Positions 13,035 to 14,699 of a stretch of DNA of 14,699 bases are shown in pieces (the first letter of the stretch is position 1; each line of letters opens with the position of its first letter). This stretch comes from JBDKTK01 sp039680225 (lineage in GTDB: Bacteria > Desulfobacterota > Syntrophia > Syntrophales > UBA4778). Below the pieces are notes generated by a model. It ran no database searches, had not been told where the DNA came from, and worked only from the letters and a program-made list of their open reading frames with translations. The position numbers and the translations under genes are program-made. The stretch is taken from the NCBI GenBank assembly GCA_039680225.1, contig JBDKTK010000140.1, positions 1 to 14,699 of the forward strand, written 5' to 3'.

Positions 13035-14687
13035 TTATTCTGTTCCCGTCTTTTCCCACGCGGGGACTTTTTCCATTTTGTAGGGCAGGGCCCCCCTGAT
13101 GTTCTCAGGAATCCTTCCGTATTTACTTTCAAACATTTCAAGGTATTGCTCGCGGCCCTTAAAGAAGTCCTTAACCTTTTTCTCCAGCAGCGTTTTGTCC
13201 TTGTAAAGGCGTTCGGCGACGAGCAGGTCGAGGTTTGCCCTGTCGCACCTGATCGGGTAGCGGTTGCCGATTATGTCGGGCTCCATGCTGAACCTCATCT
13301 GGAACCTCAGCAGGTCATTGTAGGACGCCAGCGATTGCCGGAGCGAAACCTTGATGTCATTTTCTCCAATGGTCCCGGTATTGGCGAGATAGCACTTGAT
13401 CCGGTTCCTTTTTATGATGTCGTAAAACAGCATGGCGTGTTCAAGCAGGTCTCCCGCAATGAAGGGATCGAGGAAGAACTCCCTTTTGAAGACGCCCGCC
13501 TGTTCGGGGTTACCCCCGGAGCTTTCAATCGACTCGCCGTAAATGAATTGCATCGTGGCCTGTTCGGGAGTGAGTTTGCTGATCACGTTCAGAAGCGGGT
13601 TGCGGGTCAGGATGATAATGTAATTTATCCTGTCCGCCCGCAGCCCCGGGCTCGATATCTCCAGGTTCTCCCGGGTGATAATGGCGCGCCCGTTGCCCGT
13701 CTTGGCCAGGTCCTCGAAATCCGGCATGTAGGGGTATTTGGTAATGGAAACATTTTCAAGGAAGGCGTCCTTTGATTCGGCGGCCCTGAGGATCTCCGGC
13801 TGGGAGCGGTCGAGCCCCTCGGTTTTGACATAAAGCCCGCCCATCTCGAAGGCCGCGTAGCTGCCGTCGTAACCGAGCGTGCCCCCGTCGTCGCCGATCA
13901 TTTCCGAAGTCTCGCGGGGCATCCGCGAAAACCTGCGGCACAGCGTGGTTGTCTTACCGGTTGCGGTCAGGCCCGAAACGGCGGTTACAACTTCCGTCAA
14001 CTCCGGCCTTTCCGTTTCGAGATCGTAAATCCACATATGGTCGCGCCTTGCGCCCGTGTGCAGGAAAATCCCGTTTTTGTCGATCGCCTTCACCCGCCAG
14101 TTTTCGAACTGGAAAACGCCTTTTTTCCCTTCGCCGAGGTAGGTCGTGTTGCGGCAGATCTTGACCTGTTCCCCGCGCTTTTCGCCCATCATCAGGCGGA
14201 CCGTAACATCCTTGTCGAGAAGGCGCTTGCCCCTGTTGATCTCGAAGGCGTCATCGGTGAAAAAGATAATCGTGTATGTCGGGTCCTCCACGATCCGGGA
14301 GGACGGCTGGTCAAACAGGAGCTTCAGTCCGTAGGCGATTTGCGAATACTGCAGGGGCATCATGAAGCGGGCCGTGACACCGTCGCGGCCGTCGCCCACC
14401 ATCGTGTCCAGGGACAGGACCCTTTCCCGGCCGAGCACCTCGACGGCCTGCCGGGCGAGCGCCTCTTCCTTTTCCCCGAAAGGATGGTCGACGCTGTTGC
14501 GGGTATGCGGGGCCGAGCGCGACATCGGCTCGGAGTCCGCGGCAACGGACCCGATCTGGGTCTGGATGACGCCCTCGTGGCGCAGCGCGAGCTGCTTCAA
14601 TTCCTCGAGGGTGCGCCCTTCGACAAGCCTGCCTTCCTTTCTGGCAGTGAAATAGATTTCCTGCGCAGCTTTTTTAAATATGTTCAT
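13035..14687 (-). CDS. pckA: Phosphoenolpyruvate carboxykinase, ATP type, divergent
   Basis: PckA converts oxaloacetate and ATP to phosphoenolpyruvate, CO2 and ADP in gluconeogenesis, or works in reverse for CO2 fixation. The 550-residue chain is near the usual length. Compared with the E. coli enzyme from memory, the core aligns: Y183 and K188-K189 in TYLGEGKKGVF, H210 in FLHTGA, P-loop GLTATGKTT (239-247; usually GLSGTGKTT), the metal site D266-D267 in MIGDDGG, R334, and VISKLTPEQATMQF (368-381). The LLEHAMLFYD and CYLANTGTIGE segments match the C-terminal core. The segment after the metal site lacks the usual EHGW, and overall similarity is low, so this is a distant subgroup. ATG at 14687 is followed by a good N-terminus, but only a weak GAG lies upstream. 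Substrate use should be treated as probable. Confidence 0.85.
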   Translation of the reverse strand: MNIFKKAAQEIYFTARKEGRLVEGRTLEELKQLALRHEGVIQTQIGSVAADSEPMSRSAPHTRNSVDHPFGEKEEALARQAVEVLGRERVLSLDTMVGDGRDGVTARFMMPLQYSQIAYGLKLLFDQPSSRIVEDPTYTIIFFTDDAFEINRGKRLLDKDVTVRLMMGEKRGEQVKICRNTTYLGEGKKGVFQFENWRVKAIDKNGIFLHTGARRDHMWIYDLETERPELTEVVTAVSGLTATGKTTTLCRRFSRMPRETSEMIGDDGGTLGYDGSYAAFEMGGLYVKTEGLDRSQPEILRAAESKDAFLENVSITKYPYMPDFEDLAKTGNGRAIITRENLEISSPGLRADRINYIIILTRNPLLNVISKLTPEQATMQFIYGESIESSGGNPEQAGVFKREFFLDPFIAGDLLEHAMLFYDIIKRNRIKCYLANTGTIGENDIKVSLRQSLASYNDLLRFQMRFSMEPDIIGNRYPIRCDRANLDLLVAERLYKDKTLLEKKVKDFFKGREQYLEMFESKYGRIPENIRGALPYKMEKVPAWEKTGTE

Positions 14688-14699
14688 TTCAGTCTCATT

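Noticed and set aside
13146..13775. Plus-strand 209-codon frame opposite pckA
   Set aside because: It is the mirror frame of a conserved enzyme gene and shows no recognisable domain or good ribosome binding site.

Overview
The window looks like chromosomal housekeeping DNA from a GC-rich Gram-negative bacterium. A Deltaproteobacteria/Desulfobacterota-type lineage fits best. That placement is inferred from gene order (ispE, tRNA-Gln, prs, L25/Ctc, pth), from an RpoH-type sigma factor, and from a diadenylate cyclase of the pyruvate-kinase-C-like type next to clpB. No rRNA, CRISPR array, phage gene or transposase is present.

Left part (1-5943), stress and envelope quality control. A heat-shock sigma factor gene (rpoH, cut by the left edge, minus strand) diverges from a plus-strand run: a DacZ/CdaZ-type diadenylate cyclase, clpB, htpX and a lytic transglycosylase. 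The 184-bp divergent spacer carries one sigma-70-like promoter in each direction. Between clpB and htpX lie a 20-bp AT-rich perfect palindrome and a perfect 13-bp-stem hairpin that ends four bases before the htpX Shine-Dalgarno sequence. A sigma factor for heat shock, a disaggregase, a membrane protease and a c-di-AMP synthase side by side suggest a link between c-di-AMP and proteostasis. This is the most interesting hypothesis in the window.

Middle part (6024-9992), core metabolism and translation. A DUF1844 gene overlaps ispE by four bases. It is followed by tRNA-Gln(UUG), prs, rplY (Ctc/TL5 type), a strong intrinsic terminator, a REP-like inverted repeat pair, and pth with a TTG start.

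Right part (10036-14699), accessory genes. Two tandem secreted DUF2845 paralogues converge on a TM1586-type nitroreductase. A GNAT acetyltransferase diverges from the nitroreductase and converges, across an 89-bp REP-like element, on a minus-strand group. Read in its own direction that group is an ATP-type PEP carboxykinase with a divergent sequence, a small membrane-anchored proline/alanine-tailed protein, and an ADP-ribose pyrophosphatase-like NUDIX hydrolase.

No intergenic stretch exceeds 300 bases. Most of the genes are recognisable families. What remains unexplained is the arrangement of the stress genes, the hairpins and REP-like elements, the DUF2845 duplication, and the small protein after pckA.
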